Shown piece after piece: positions 8,184 to 16,973 of a stretch of 40,853 nt of DNA. Source of the DNA: Acidimicrobiales bacterium. Its GTDB lineage: Bacteria; Actinomycetota; Acidimicrobiia; Acidimicrobiales; MedAcidi-G1. Each line of letters opens with the position of its first letter. The first letter of the stretch is position 1. The translations under genes were made by a program, and so were the position numbers. The DNA is taken from the NCBI GenBank assembly GCA_028823445.1, contig JAPKBH010000016.1, positions 1 through 40,853 of the forward strand, in the 5' to 3' direction. The notes under the pieces were generated by a model that was given only the letters and a program-made list of their open reading frames with translations, had not been told where the DNA came from and did no database searches.

Positions 8184-9941
8184 TTGAAAAAGGGTAAAGG
8201 AACGTCGCTGACCCTAGTTGACTTCGGTCTCGGGCCTTATGTGCATGGCACCCCCAGCAAACGGTTCCCGGTATACACCCGAGGCAACGTGGGAGAGGTT
8301 TATCCCGAAGTGGTGTTCCCCTTTAGCGCTTCAATATCAACATTGATAAGCAGCGACCCGGCAGTAGAAGCCTTAGAACAAACCGGGATTTTGACCAAAC
8401 GAGAGAATCAAGAAAACGCTGATGTTCATATGGGCGCCTTCGGTGGGTACAGCTATGTGAACTTATCCGTATCACGAATAATTGCCGTGCGCACGCCAGG
8501 GGTAACGGTGGAAGAAGCCGATGCCACATTTTTAGGATCCGAAGGACTGGCCCCGCCCCATGTGCGGCAACGAGGCGACCGCAACCTCCGGGCATCTTTG
8601 CGGGGAATGCTTTATGGGCTCAAAGTGCTTAGCGGTAAACAATTGCCCGACTTAGAAAAAGAGCAACAAGTAGCACGGAGATGGCAAAAAGATCTTCCCA
8701 AAATTGCCGACGCCACAAACCAGCAGCTGTTAGCAGTATTTGTTGAGGCGGTCCCGTTGATGGGCCGTCTCTTTCGCAACCACTTATTGATAACCGGCGG
8801 CGCAGGCGCTGGTCTGAGCCTGTTGAAAATATCTTGCGAAAAGCGGTTGAACGACCATACGTTGGCACTAACGCTGCTAAGTGGTATTGGCGAGGTGGAT
8901 TCAGCTTTGCCTGCGCTGGCCTTATGGGAACTTAGCAGAATGGTCCGGGAGTCCGAAGAGCTCACTGGTTTATTTGACCAAGGGTTGGACGGTTTAAACG
9001 TACGGTTGTTGGTTGAGTCCTCTGAGGTCCTGTTTGCTCAGCGTTTTCGAGAGTTTCTCATGCGCTTTGGTAGTCGTGGCCCCAACGAGTGGGAGGTGGC
9101 CTGTGAGGTTTGGGGCACTAACCCACAGATGCCGCTGGCCATCATTGACCGAATGCGCCACGCAGAAAATGACCGCGCTCCTGTTTTAAAAAATGAAAAA
9201 TTAGCCCAAAATCGTGAAGCAGCAGTAAGTCGGGTACACGCCAAATTCGGTCCATTGGGGCGATGGAACTTTGATCGGGCGCATCGCTGTGCAATGTCTT
9301 ACAGCCAGGCCCGAGAACGATCCAAAACGGTGTTGGTGGAAATCGTGCACGATTGCCGGCTGGCTTTACGCGAACTGGGGCGGCGCATTGCTTTAGAAGG
9401 CGGTGGTCAGGCAGACGACCTGTGGTACGTGCTGCTCGAAGAATTCGAGGACTATCAAAATGACCCCGTATCAATGGTTGAAAAGATCGCCGAAAGAAGG
9501 GCCACCCGGCAGGCCCTCTCCGAATTGCTTCCTCCCTTTTGCTTTACTGGGCAAATGCCCGCCCCCAACACGTGGGAAAAACGCAGCACTAAAGCCGTGG
9601 CTTTGTTAAAGCAAGGCGACGTGATTACCGGCATCGCCGGCTGTATAGGTAAAGCGCAAGGCCGAGCTCGGGTGGTTGTCGACCCCGCTGACCCTGGCGA
9701 TCTTGGGCCCGGTGACGTGCTCATTGCCCCATTAACCGACCCCAGTTGGACGCCTCTTTTTGTGCCGGTAGAGGCGGTAGTGGTCGATGTAGGTGGCCAA
9801 ATGAGTCATGCCATTATTGTTTCTCGAGAACTCGGCCTGCCTTGTGTGGTGAGTGTCACCGACGCCACTAAACGCATTCCCGATGGGGCGCTTATTGAAG
9901 TAGACGGGGCGGCCGGAACGGTCACCGTGCTGGAGGTTTAG
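8184..9941 (+). CDS. PEP-utilizing enzyme mobile (swivel) domain protein without ATP-grasp domain
   Basis: The 585-residue protein ends with a phosphohistidine swivel domain like that of PEP synthase and pyruvate phosphate dikinase. The signature GGQMSHAIIVSRELGLPC contains the phosphorylatable His (about residue 542). The N-terminal part (TRGNVGEVYPEVV) resembles the linker region of PEP-synthase-like proteins that lack ATP-grasp, and the middle is helical and poorly recognised. It is not a complete PEP synthase or rifampin phosphotransferase. The start is doubtful: the TTG at 8184 has only a weak ribosome site. An ATG at 8126, two bases after the preceding stop and preceded by GAGTAGG, opens another frame that would join this one if one base of the AAAAA run near 8190 were removed. 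The reaction is unknown. Confidence 0.8.
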   Translation: MKKGKGTSLTLVDFGLGPYVHGTPSKRFPVYTRGNVGEVYPEVVFPFSASISTLISSDPAVEALEQTGILTKRENQENADVHMGAFGGYSYVNLSVSRIIAVRTPGVTVEEADATFLGSEGLAPPHVRQRGDRNLRASLRGMLYGLKVLSGKQLPDLEKEQQVARRWQKDLPKIADATNQQLLAVFVEAVPLMGRLFRNHLLITGGAGAGLSLLKISCEKRLNDHTLALTLLSGIGEVDSALPALALWELSRMVRESEELTGLFDQGLDGLNVRLLVESSEVLFAQRFREFLMRFGSRGPNEWEVACEVWGTNPQMPLAIIDRMRHAENDRAPVLKNEKLAQNREAAVSRVHAKFGPLGRWNFDRAHRCAMSYSQARERSKTVLVEIVHDCRLALRELGRRIALEGGGQADDLWYVLLEEFEDYQNDPVSMVEKIAERRATRQALSELLPPFCFTGQMPAPNTWEKRSTKAVALLKQGDVITGIAGCIGKAQGRARVVVDPADPGDLGPGDVLIAPLTDPSWTPLFVPVEAVVVDVGGQMSHAIIVSRELGLPCVVSVTDATKRIPDGALIEVDGAAGTVTVLEV

Positions 9942-10978
9942 TGCTCTTGTTTTAGCCGTGGAATTCCATGGGTGGGTAGCCCTGCATCGGCAAAGCGCTG
10001 GTAAAGCTCAAAAAAAGCAGGCCCGAAAGGGTCAACCCCGGTAAGGGGCATAGCGGCGCGCACAATAGTGAAATCAAAAGGGGCGAGTTCAGCGGCTTGG
10101 GCAAAGTATTTTTGCGCCGTTTCGTCTTGTTGGTTTCTTTGGGCATGTACGGCGAGGCGAAAATGAAGATGGGCTAATATCTCGTTTTCGCTCAGTCCGC
10201 TTACTTGGTGGCTGGCATCGGCGGGTAAGTTTCCGTTGAGAATCCAGTCGGTTACTTGTTCCATGTGCCCAGCGCAGGCAATACCAGTGAAATCAATAAA
10301 CATGTCGCTCCCGAATTCGGTGGCGTTAGGACGAACAATCTGATCATGTTCATCTATCCACAAAACGGTGGGCACATTGGTGATGGCAAAGAGTTCAGCA
10401 AACTGGTGTTCGGTGTCAACGAGCACCGGGTAAGTGATGCCTTCGGCGAGGGGAATCACCGCATCAATGTTTTCATCCAGAGCAACGGCGATGACCGTAA
10501 AATTGTTCCCAGCCAAGGTTTGGTGAAGTTCCTGCCACCCGGGCAGGTCAAATGCGCATCCTCACCAACTGGAAAAAGCCACCAAAAGACGCCGAGTGCC
10601 CGACCATTCGGTTAACTCTCGGGAAGCGCCGTCAAGGTCTCGCAAGGTCACGTTAGGAACCTGCCTACCCACTAAAGCATTTTCTCGTTCTTCAGCGGGG
10701 GAGCCGATAACGACCCATTGGTTCTCGGAGTCAACCAAGGTCGGACGGTTTAGTTTTTCTGCAGCGGCGAGCAGATCGAGGCCATCGTCGGTCATCAAAG
10801 ATGCTGCATCTGGCACGGGGATACACAAAGAACCTTGGCAGAGGCCTTCGGGTTTGAGTTCCCAACCTAATATTTCATCAAGAACGCTGGGCTTAACCCA
10901 GGGCTTTTGGTCTTGCCAACGGACTTCAACAGCGCTTGTCCAGTCGGCCAAAATGGTGGTTTCTTGAGATTCGTGCAT
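9938..10978 (-). CDS. Thioredoxin/redoxin-domain selenoprotein with a Sec-Gly-Cys motif (UGA read through)
   Basis: Two open frames, 10978-10565 and 10561-9938, lie in the same frame and are separated only by a TGA at 10562-10564. Read through, they give a 346-residue protein whose AhpC/TSA-like thioredoxin domain runs on without a break: VPNVTLRDLDG, LLVAFSSW, U139-G-C141, AFDLPGW, then VIAVALDE and NVPTVLWIDE. Homologous redoxins have a cysteine exactly where the TGA falls (SW-C-G-C), so the TGA most likely encodes selenocysteine. A perfect hairpin follows it (separate entry). The N-terminal 90 residues carry a CxxxxC pair (Cys47, Cys52) and the C-terminal third is helical, TPR-like. The ATG is preceded by AAAGGATC. 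The gene converges on the swivel-domain gene with a 4-base overlap. A role in thiol-disulfide or peroxide metabolism is inferred. A nonsense mutation is the alternative. Confidence 0.85.
10531..10547 (-). promoter_or_regulatory. Bacterial SECIS-like hairpin (redoxin selenoprotein)
   Basis: On the coding strand, CCTGCC pairs perfectly with GGCAGG around the 5-nt loop CGGGT. The stem begins 14 nt after the in-frame TGA and the loop lies 20 nt after it. Bacterial SECIS elements are short hairpins within the coding region just downstream of UGA, with a guanine at one of the first loop positions; this element fits. Binding by SelB is inferred. Confidence 0.7.
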
Positions 10979-11085
10979 GGTGATCCTTTGCTACGGCTAA
11001 AAGCCAAGGTAACGCATGGGGCAAGAAATAAAAAATCGACTGACCCGATAAGAAATCAAAAGGAGCAATAGGCCAGACTTACCTC

Positions 11086-11523
11086 ATGGCAGACACTGAC
11101 CCCATCCACAAAACGGTGACCGATTGGCATCAGTACCTTTCAGAAAAAGGGGCAACGTCGCTAGAAGACCTCTTGCACCCTGACGTAGTATTTTGGTCGC
11201 CAGTCTTATTTAAGCCCCAAGAAGGCCGAGTACTAACCATGATGTACCTCGAGGCGGCGGCCATGGTTTTTCCGGGCGGTGCGCAGCCTGAGGCATCTGA
11301 AGAAAGCTCAGTCGCCAAAACGAGTTTTCATTACACCAAAAAAATACTTGACGGGCATCATGCCGTTTTGGAATTTGAAACTCAAATGGGTGAACTGCAA
11401 GTCAACGGAATCGACATGATCACCTGCGATGACCAAAGTCTCATTACCGAATTCAAGGTGATGATTCGACCATTTAAAGCCATTGAGGTAGTGCGCGACC
11501 GCATGATGGCCGCTTTGGGCTAA
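11086..11523 (+). CDS. SnoaL/NTF2-like fold protein
   Basis: This 145-residue protein has the look of the NTF2-like/SnoaL superfamily of cone-shaped alpha+beta proteins. It has an N-terminal helix (VTDWHQYLSEKG), LEDLLHPDVVFWSPVLFKP with the typical aspartate and tryptophan, a middle helix and a C-terminal strand (LITEFKVMIRPF) ending in a helix. Members are enzymes or small ligand binders and the substrate here cannot be told. It is divergent from the redoxin selenoprotein gene (107 bases apart) and convergent with serC, whose stop overlaps its own by four bases. No convincing ribosome site directly precedes the ATG; the nearest, AGGAG, lies about 20 bases upstream. Confidence 0.8.
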   Translation: MADTDPIHKTVTDWHQYLSEKGATSLEDLLHPDVVFWSPVLFKPQEGRVLTMMYLEAAAMVFPGGAQPEASEESSVAKTSFHYTKKILDGHHAVLEFETQMGELQVNGIDMITCDDQSLITEFKVMIRPFKAIEVVRDRMMAALG

Positions 11524-12611
11524 GCGTTGGTGGCTTGAAACTCAGTCATAAAATCGGTTAAGGCAACAACGCTTTGTTGGTCCAAAGCGTTGTAGACGCT
11601 GGCCCGAATGCCGCCTACGTCGCGGTGGCCTTTCAGGTTCACCATGCCAGAAGCTGCTGCTTCGACCACAAACTGTTTTTCTAAGTCTTCGCTAGGCAAA
11701 CGAAAGACAATGTTCATATGAGACCGACTGGCGGCATCAACCGGTGACCGGTACCAGCCTTCGCTTTGTTCAATGGTGCCGTAAAGTAAATCGGCTCGAG
11801 CGGCCGATCGCCGCTCAAACTCTTCGAGTCCGCCTGCTGCTTGCATCCATTTCAACACTTTGCCCATCACGTAGATAGCAAACATGGGCGGCGTGTTGGC
11901 CATGGAATCGGCTTTGTCGTGGGTGCGGTAATCCATGTAAGAGTTAAGAGTGCGTTCGCTGCGCCCCAAAAGTTCTTTACGTACTACCACTATGGCCAAA
12001 CCGGCCGGGCCAAGGTTTTTCTGCGCTCCGCCATAAACCAGATCGAAACGGTCCCAGTCAATGGGTCGGCTCAAAAAATCGGAACTCATGTCGGCGACCA
12101 AAGGCAGATCTACCGTGGGGTATTCGGGAAAACGAATGCCGCCGATTGTTTCGTTGGAGGTGATGTGCAGGTAGCGGGTGCCGGGGTGTAAATCAAAGTC
12201 GGAGGTGGAAGGCATGCGGGCGAACCCTTCGTCGGCCCCCGTCCATGCTTGGTAGGCCTCGCTCACTAATTGAGCGTCGGCGAAGGCTTTTTTACCCCAG
12301 GTGCCGGTAGTCAAGTAGGCCGCACTTTCTTGCGGAGCCAAAAGGTTCAACGGCACTTGAGCAAATTGCAGCGAAGCGCCGCCTTGGAGAAACAAAATGC
12401 TGAAATCTTCTGGCACCTGAGCCAGAGAGCGAAAATCAGCCAGTGCTTCCATGTGTACAGCGTCATAAGCAGGGGCCCGGTGGCTGCTTTCGATGATCGA
12501 CATGCCAGTGCCGCCAAAGTTCAACATTTCGTCACGGACTTCTTCCAACACAGAAACCGGCAAAGTGCAGGGTCCGGCGCAGAAGTTGTGGACACGGTTA
12601 GCGGTGGTCAT
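11520..12611 (-). CDS. serC: Phosphoserine aminotransferase
   Basis: SerC transfers the amino group from glutamate to 3-phosphohydroxypyruvate in serine biosynthesis (and acts in pyridoxal phosphate synthesis in some bacteria). The 363-residue protein has the start HNFCAGPCTLPVSVLEE, the FLQGGASLQFAQVPLNLL phosphate/substrate segment, and the PLP lysine in YGGAQKNLGPAGL. The C-terminal LKGHRDVGGIRASVYNA is typical. GGGAG lies 6-7 bases before the ATG. It converges on the SnoaL-like gene. It stands alone, without serA or serB nearby. Confidence 0.96.
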   Translation of the reverse strand: MTTANRVHNFCAGPCTLPVSVLEEVRDEMLNFGGTGMSIIESSHRAPAYDAVHMEALADFRSLAQVPEDFSILFLQGGASLQFAQVPLNLLAPQESAAYLTTGTWGKKAFADAQLVSEAYQAWTGADEGFARMPSTSDFDLHPGTRYLHITSNETIGGIRFPEYPTVDLPLVADMSSDFLSRPIDWDRFDLVYGGAQKNLGPAGLAIVVVRKELLGRSERTLNSYMDYRTHDKADSMANTPPMFAIYVMGKVLKWMQAAGGLEEFERRSAARADLLYGTIEQSEGWYRSPVDAASRSHMNIVFRLPSEDLEKQFVVEAAASGMVNLKGHRDVGGIRASVYNALDQQSVVALTDFMTEFQATNA

Positions 12612-12696
12612 GGGATGCTCCCTTAAGTGCGCTCTAGCCGGCGGTTTTGCGGGCCAAAGGTCACGGTTGTAACACAGTCAGGGTATCGCAAAGCGC

Positions 12697-13905
12697 TTAG
12701 GGGAGGGTGGTTCGTCGTTCAATGGTTGGTTCGAACACCGTCGCCGTGCGTTGTGCCGCCTCAAGCAAGATGACGCTGTCGACGCTCGATGGTTCGTCAA
12801 GGCCCAGCAAAGCAATCTCGTAGGTGGAGCGGTCAACCCATGTGGGGTAATAGCCGGCCTCGGCAACTACCAAGTCTCCGTCGTTGTTTTCTGCAATGTC
12901 AAACCAAACCATGACCCCATCTTGGGTGGCTGGCGGGCATTCGTTGCAGCGCCGTCGTTGGTCGCCAGGCTGGTTAGAGAGAAAATTTCCCATGCCCGCC
13001 ACGGCGTATTTGCCATTATGAATAATGACCGGTTGGGGGACGTGCGCCCCATGGCCGATGATCAGATCAATACTGTCTGAGGCCAAAAGAGTAGCCGTTA
13101 TCTGGTTTTGACGGTCGGTAAGAGCGCTGACGTATTCGTCTCCCCAGTGGATGCTGACCACCACAAACTCCGCCCCATCGGCTCGAGCATTTTCTGCCGA
13201 GGCCATGACCAAACCAGGGTCAAGCGAAGCCACTAACCAAGCGGGGTCGGTGGGCAAAGTAGCCCCGTTAAGCAGGTCGGTAACCGAAAGATGAGCCACC
13301 GTGACACCGTTGGCATCGTAGAAAACCGGTCCTGCTTGTTCTGGCGAGGTAGCCATTCCGGCTGCGCCAATGCCCGCATTTTCTAGGTGACTCAAGGTGC
13401 TGGCTGCTCCGGCGGTACCGGCGTCCAAACTGTGGTTCGACGCTGCCGAACACCCGTCGTAACCGGCTTGGCCTATGGCTTGGGCTAATTCAAAAGGCAC
13501 GCTAAATCCGGGGTAGTAAGACAAATCATTGTTGTTGGCCGAGAGAGGGGTTTCGAGGTGACAAAGAGCAAGGTCGGCCGCTTGAAGCACCGGAGCTACT
13601 CGAGAAAACATGGGAGAAAAGTCCCATTGGGTGCCATCGGTTGACCGGGCTACGTCGGCCACGTATTCGTGCACTAGGAGTTCTCCGCTGGCCACCAAAG
13701 TAAATGACCGCGCCCGAGGCGTTTCTTCCACCGATGAGGTGCTGGTGCTGGCGCCAGAAGTAACGGGGTTTAAAGAAGCACCGTCAATGGTTGTTGGTTG
13801 TTGACTTTGGAAGGAAATAGCTAACAAAAAAAATGCACCAAGGATCAGAAGTTGAGCGAGCCTCCAAGCGGCTTGGCGTTCTTGTGGCGGGGTTAAAGCG
13901 CTCAT
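12697..13905 (-). CDS. CapA-family metallophosphoesterase-like membrane-anchored protein
   Basis: The 402-residue protein has an N-terminal membrane segment (LLILGAFFLLAISF) and a CapA/PgsA-type domain. It shows the opening VASGELLVHEY, a glutamate in LCHLETPLS, the CSAASNHSLDAG segment, VSIHWGDEY and IIGHGAHVPQP, with GMGNFLSNQ near the end. CapA proteins function in poly-gamma-glutamate synthesis and have a calcineurin-like fold; many bacterial relatives have no known substrate. The usual N(D/H) and H ligands are recognisable, so it may be an active phosphoesterase. The ATG overlaps the stop of the upstream amidohydrolase (ATGA), so the two form an operon. No capB or capC is present, so poly-gamma-glutamate production is not supported. 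Confidence 0.88.
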   Translation of the reverse strand: MSALTPPQERQAAWRLAQLLILGAFFLLAISFQSQQPTTIDGASLNPVTSGASTSTSSVEETPRARSFTLVASGELLVHEYVADVARSTDGTQWDFSPMFSRVAPVLQAADLALCHLETPLSANNNDLSYYPGFSVPFELAQAIGQAGYDGCSAASNHSLDAGTAGAASTLSHLENAGIGAAGMATSPEQAGPVFYDANGVTVAHLSVTDLLNGATLPTDPAWLVASLDPGLVMASAENARADGAEFVVVSIHWGDEYVSALTDRQNQITATLLASDSIDLIIGHGAHVPQPVIIHNGKYAVAGMGNFLSNQPGDQRRRCNECPPATQDGVMVWFDIAENNDGDLVVAEAGYYPTWVDRSTYEIALLGLDEPSSVDSVILLEAAQRTATVFEPTIERRTTLP

Positions 13906-15602
13906 GAGTTGCTTCGAAGGAGCGGCACGCCGGGCCGTTTTGTTTTATCGTTTTTCTGGTTACGGCGTACGATTTGCCCATTTACTATGACGTGGTGCAC
14001 GCCGGTAGATTCTTGCCCAGGGTCTTCGAGGTCCGCGTTGTCGATAATGGTTGTGGGGTCAAAAATGGTGATGTCGGCGATAGCTCCACCTTGTAGCCGC
14101 CCCCGTTGAGCAAGGTCAGGGCTCGCTGTTTCAAGCAGTTGCGCAGGGTAAATGGTCATGCGGGCCAAGGCATCAATGAGCGACAGAACGCTTTGTTCCC
14201 GAACGTAAACTCCGAGAATGCGACTAAAACACCCTGCCGAGCGGGGGTGGTTGTTGTGGAGCGGGCCCAAAATTGCGTCAGAGCCGATCATCATCCAGGG
14301 AGCTTTTAGGGCGGTGGTTATGTCTTGTTCGCTCATGGCAAAAGCTGCGGTAAGCAGGCCCTGTTGCCGAATGGACGGCCATTCGCTTTCGGTAACTCGT
14401 TTGCTGGTGCCGGCTACTTGCAGGTCGTTGTAGGTGATGCCAAATTTGTCTTGAAAATTGTCGAAGCGAGGAGTGCCGGCGTAGGTAGCCCAAAAAGTGT
14501 AGGGGTAGGTGCAAGCGGTAATGGCCAGCCCCTCAAGGCGGGCTGCTTCAATTTGAGCGATAGCTTCGGCCATGCGCCCAGTGCCACCAGTGGAATTAAG
14601 GTGTTCGATGTGCACCGCACACCCGGCTTGTCGGGCTACTTCTATGGCTTCTGTTACTGCTGCTTTTTGTAAATCTGGGTCGCTGGTTTCGCCGGTTCGT
14701 ATATGTAAGCAAAGCGGTACGCCATATTGAGCAGCCACCGCCCCGTGCCCCAGCATTTCTTCGAAAGTTACCCCTGGGACGTATTCGGGTTGTTCGTGAA
14801 TACCTAAAGCGCCTGCTTCTAGGTCGAGGGCTGCCCGATTGGTGAGATCTTGGAGGGAAACGTCGTCCACGTCGCGGAGGTAGTCAATGTTGGCGCCGGT
14901 TATTTTTCGGTGTTCGTATTGGTCAGTGGCTCCCCCGTAATTGAGCGGGGGATCTTGGGCGGCAGCTTTTTCGAGAAAGTCAACCATGGGGTCATCTATG
15001 CCGTGTAGGCAAAGGTTGGAGGTAACGCCGTCGGCTATTTTGAACCACTCGCCGTACCCATTGGGCGGGTAAGAGAGGAGGTCGATGAACCCGGGAGAAA
15101 CCACAAGGTTGCGGGCATCAAGGGTGTCGCGTCCGGTGAGGGTCTCGTTTCCGAGGTAGGTGATGATGCCTTGATCAATGCCGATGTCAACTAAGGCGTC
15201 AAAACCGCTGGCGGGGTCGATGACTCGGCCGGCAGTGATGACGGTGTCGAAAACATGGTTGACGGGATCAACCATGGAAGCGGCATTGAGTATCGGGGGA
15301 GAGGTGGCAAGCGAGGCGAGAGAGGTGGTACTGGTGGTGCTGGTGGTGGAACCGGTGACGAGTTGGTTTGTTGGAGCGGCCGGTGTTGGGTTGCGAGTAC
15401 CAAGGCGGCGAAGGAGCGCCAAGTTGGCTGCGCCGAAACCAAGGCCCAGCAGCATGCGTCGACGCCCAAGGCTGGCCTCGCTGGGTAGGACTGGTTGTTC
15501 GTTGGTTTCTTCTTCGCTCACAAGGGGCGACGTTACCGGGCAAAAGCAGGCCGGTGGTGGCGCTGCGGCCTTTGCTTGGTTTAAAGAAAGTACGGTGGGC
15601 AC
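13902..15602 (-). CDS. Tat-exported N-acyl-D-amino-acid deacylase-like amidohydrolase
   Basis: The protein belongs to the D-aminoacylase branch of the amidohydrolase superfamily. It has the opening strand FDTVITAGRVIDPASGFDALVDIGI, the segment VVSPGFIDLLSYPP where the HxD metal motif normally stands, CLHIRTGE and VHIEHLNSTGG carrying likely metal-ligand histidines, MIGSDAILGPLHNN with the catalytic aspartate, and a C-terminal GAIADITIFDP. An SLGRRRMLLGLGFG twin-arginine motif precedes the enzyme, so export by Tat is likely. The start is uncertain. The outermost GTG (15602) abuts the divergent gene's ATG at 15603. An internal GTG at 15521, giving MSEEETNEQP, leaves a better-sized signal region. 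The standard HxD motif at PGFID is not visible (it reads DLLSY), so activity is not assured. Confidence 0.85.
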   Translation of the reverse strand: MPTVLSLNQAKAAAPPPACFCPVTSPLVSEEETNEQPVLPSEASLGRRRMLLGLGFGAANLALLRRLGTRNPTPAAPTNQLVTGSTTSTTSTTSLASLATSPPILNAASMVDPVNHVFDTVITAGRVIDPASGFDALVDIGIDQGIITYLGNETLTGRDTLDARNLVVSPGFIDLLSYPPNGYGEWFKIADGVTSNLCLHGIDDPMVDFLEKAAAQDPPLNYGGATDQYEHRKITGANIDYLRDVDDVSLQDLTNRAALDLEAGALGIHEQPEYVPGVTFEEMLGHGAVAAQYGVPLCLHIRTGETSDPDLQKAAVTEAIEVARQAGCAVHIEHLNSTGGTGRMAEAIAQIEAARLEGLAITACTYPYTFWATYAGTPRFDNFQDKFGITYNDLQVAGTSKRVTESEWPSIRQQGLLTAAFAMSEQDITTALKAPWMMIGSDAILGPLHNNHPRSAGCFSRILGVYVREQSVLSLIDALARMTIYPAQLLETASPDLAQRGRLQGGAIADITIFDPTTIIDNADLEDPGQESTGVHHVIVNGQIVRRNQKNDKTKRPGVPLLRSNS

Positions 15603-16634
15603 ATGAACTTGCGGGTGCTCTCTTCGTTTGGGGTGTTTGGCCTTCTTGTTGCGGGGTTTTCTTTGGTGGCGGTGCTTACTTCAGGTAAACAAGAAATGAT
15701 TATTCCGCAGGTTTCGGTGGTGCCGATTTCTGCGGTATCGCCAACATTGGTGACGGATGTTTCGTTGCCTCGTTCGGCGGCGGTGTACAACGGGCTTGGG
15801 GCATGGGTTGACTCGTATGACCTGGACCCGGTTTATGTGCAAAATCCTACGGTTACCTCAAAGGACCCTAAAGAGATGGTGGCTGTTGGGGTGAACACAG
15901 TTTTTTTGCAGGCCGCTCGTTCTGATGCTCGGGCGGCTTGGCCGACCACCGACCCCTGGTTGTTGGCGGAGTTTTTGTTGGCAAGCCACCAAGTTGGCCT
16001 TGAGGTAGTGGCTTGGTATCTGCCGAAATGGTCAGCCGACGATGAAGACCTCAAACGGTTAACTGCATTATCGGACTTTTCCGTTTTAGGTCAACGCTTT
16101 GATGGTCTTGCCGTAGATATTGAATGGAACAGTGACGGGCTTTCTCCTGAGGTGCGGTCGCTGCGTTTAATTAAATTAAGTGCTGATCTGCGGGCCCATG
16201 TGGGGTCAGACCCTTTGGGAGGCATCGTTATGCCGCCGGTTTTGACCGATGAAATTAATCAAAAGTTTTGGCCGGGTTTTCCCTGGATGGAGATTGCCCC
16301 GTTTTACGACGTATGGATGCCCATGAGTTATTGGTCGTTTCGTACCGAAGAACACGCGGACCCGCTTTATTACAGCGGGGAGAGTATTCGCCTATTGCGT
16401 AACCATTTGGGCGACCCGGCGGCGGCGGTGCACGGCATCGGGGGCATTGGGGCGGCGGATGGTACCGATTTGCCTGACCCGGGTGAACCGTTGGCCAGCG
16501 TGGACGACCTTGAGGCTTTTGTACGTTCCTTGACGGAAAATGATGCAGTGGGTGGGTCAATCTATGACTGGGCCACCACGGGGGATCAAGCTCGAGGTCG
16601 GTTACAGGATCTTTTCGCCGCCTCATTTGACTGA
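15603..16634 (+). CDS. Secreted TIM-barrel protein, putative glycosidase-like
   Basis: The 343-residue protein begins with a signal peptide or anchor (MNLRVLSSFGVFGLLVAGF). The rest has the strand-helix rhythm of a TIM barrel: GLGAWVDSYDL, VNTVFLQAARSDARAAW, VGLEVVAWYLPKW, FDGLAVDIEWNSDG, APFYDVWMPMSYWSF and VGGSIYDWATTG. The acid pair in AVDIEW and the aromatic MPMSYW are where glycoside hydrolases often carry catalytic and substrate residues. I cannot assign a family. The TACGGT hexamer ends six bases before the ATG, so the transcript may be leaderless. The start codon directly abuts the outermost possible start of the divergent amidohydrolase gene. Confidence 0.75.
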   Translation: MNLRVLSSFGVFGLLVAGFSLVAVLTSGKQEMIIPQVSVVPISAVSPTLVTDVSLPRSAAVYNGLGAWVDSYDLDPVYVQNPTVTSKDPKEMVAVGVNTVFLQAARSDARAAWPTTDPWLLAEFLLASHQVGLEVVAWYLPKWSADDEDLKRLTALSDFSVLGQRFDGLAVDIEWNSDGLSPEVRSLRLIKLSADLRAHVGSDPLGGIVMPPVLTDEINQKFWPGFPWMEIAPFYDVWMPMSYWSFRTEEHADPLYYSGESIRLLRNHLGDPAAAVHGIGGIGAADGTDLPDPGEPLASVDDLEAFVRSLTENDAVGGSIYDWATTGDQARGRLQDLFAASFD

Positions 16635-16973
16635 CTCTGGCTTGAGAAGTTGTGGCGGAAGCCCCAAGCATTTGCGGCAGAGATCATTGAGGGGGCCCAC
16701 TGCTTGGTAGAGCTGTTCTTGGTGGTCTTTTGTTGAGCAAAGGGTGAAGGTTTTTCCTTGTCGGTCCACCAGATGGAGCAAACCTTTTGGGGTGCCGTGG
16801 CAAAGCACCGGGCTGATAATGCCGACGATCCACCAGTCGGGTGGCGCTTGCCAGGAATCGAGGCAAGTTAAATCTAAAAGGGGAGAAAGGGTTGGTGCGG
16901 TGAGGGTGCCGCCGATGAGATAGAGCTCGTCAAGAAGGGCAAGGGCTGAAATGTGCGGTGGTGGGTTGACCAT
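16623..16973 (-). CDS. Hypothetical protein, 116 residues
   Basis: I do not recognise this protein. It has the composition of a real gene, with a hydrophobic-leaning core (ALALLDELYLIGGTL, WWIVGIISPVLCHG) and a strand-like LLHLVDRQGKTFTLCST. A purine-rich AAAGG lies six bases before the ATG. The C-terminal residues include a CxxC (LCRKCLG). Its 3' end overlaps the stop region of the convergent TIM-barrel gene by 12 bases. It could be a cytosolic small domain protein; no signal peptide is visible. Confidence 0.55.
   Translation of the reverse strand: MVNPPPHISALALLDELYLIGGTLTAPTLSPLLDLTCLDSWQAPPDWWIVGIISPVLCHGTPKGLLHLVDRQGKTFTLCSTKDHQEQLYQAVGPLNDLCRKCLGLPPQLLKPESVK

Noticed and set aside
9938-10516. 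A separate small thioredoxin-like gene starting with TTG at 10516
   Set aside because: It is the same frame and the same domain as the ORF upstream of the TGA; the domain is incomplete without the upstream part and no ribosome site precedes the TTG.
16201-16213. GGGGTCAGACCC, the core of the 31171 palindrome, also here
   Set aside because: It is ordinary coding sequence (GSDP) with no extended stem, so I do not count it as another repeat copy.
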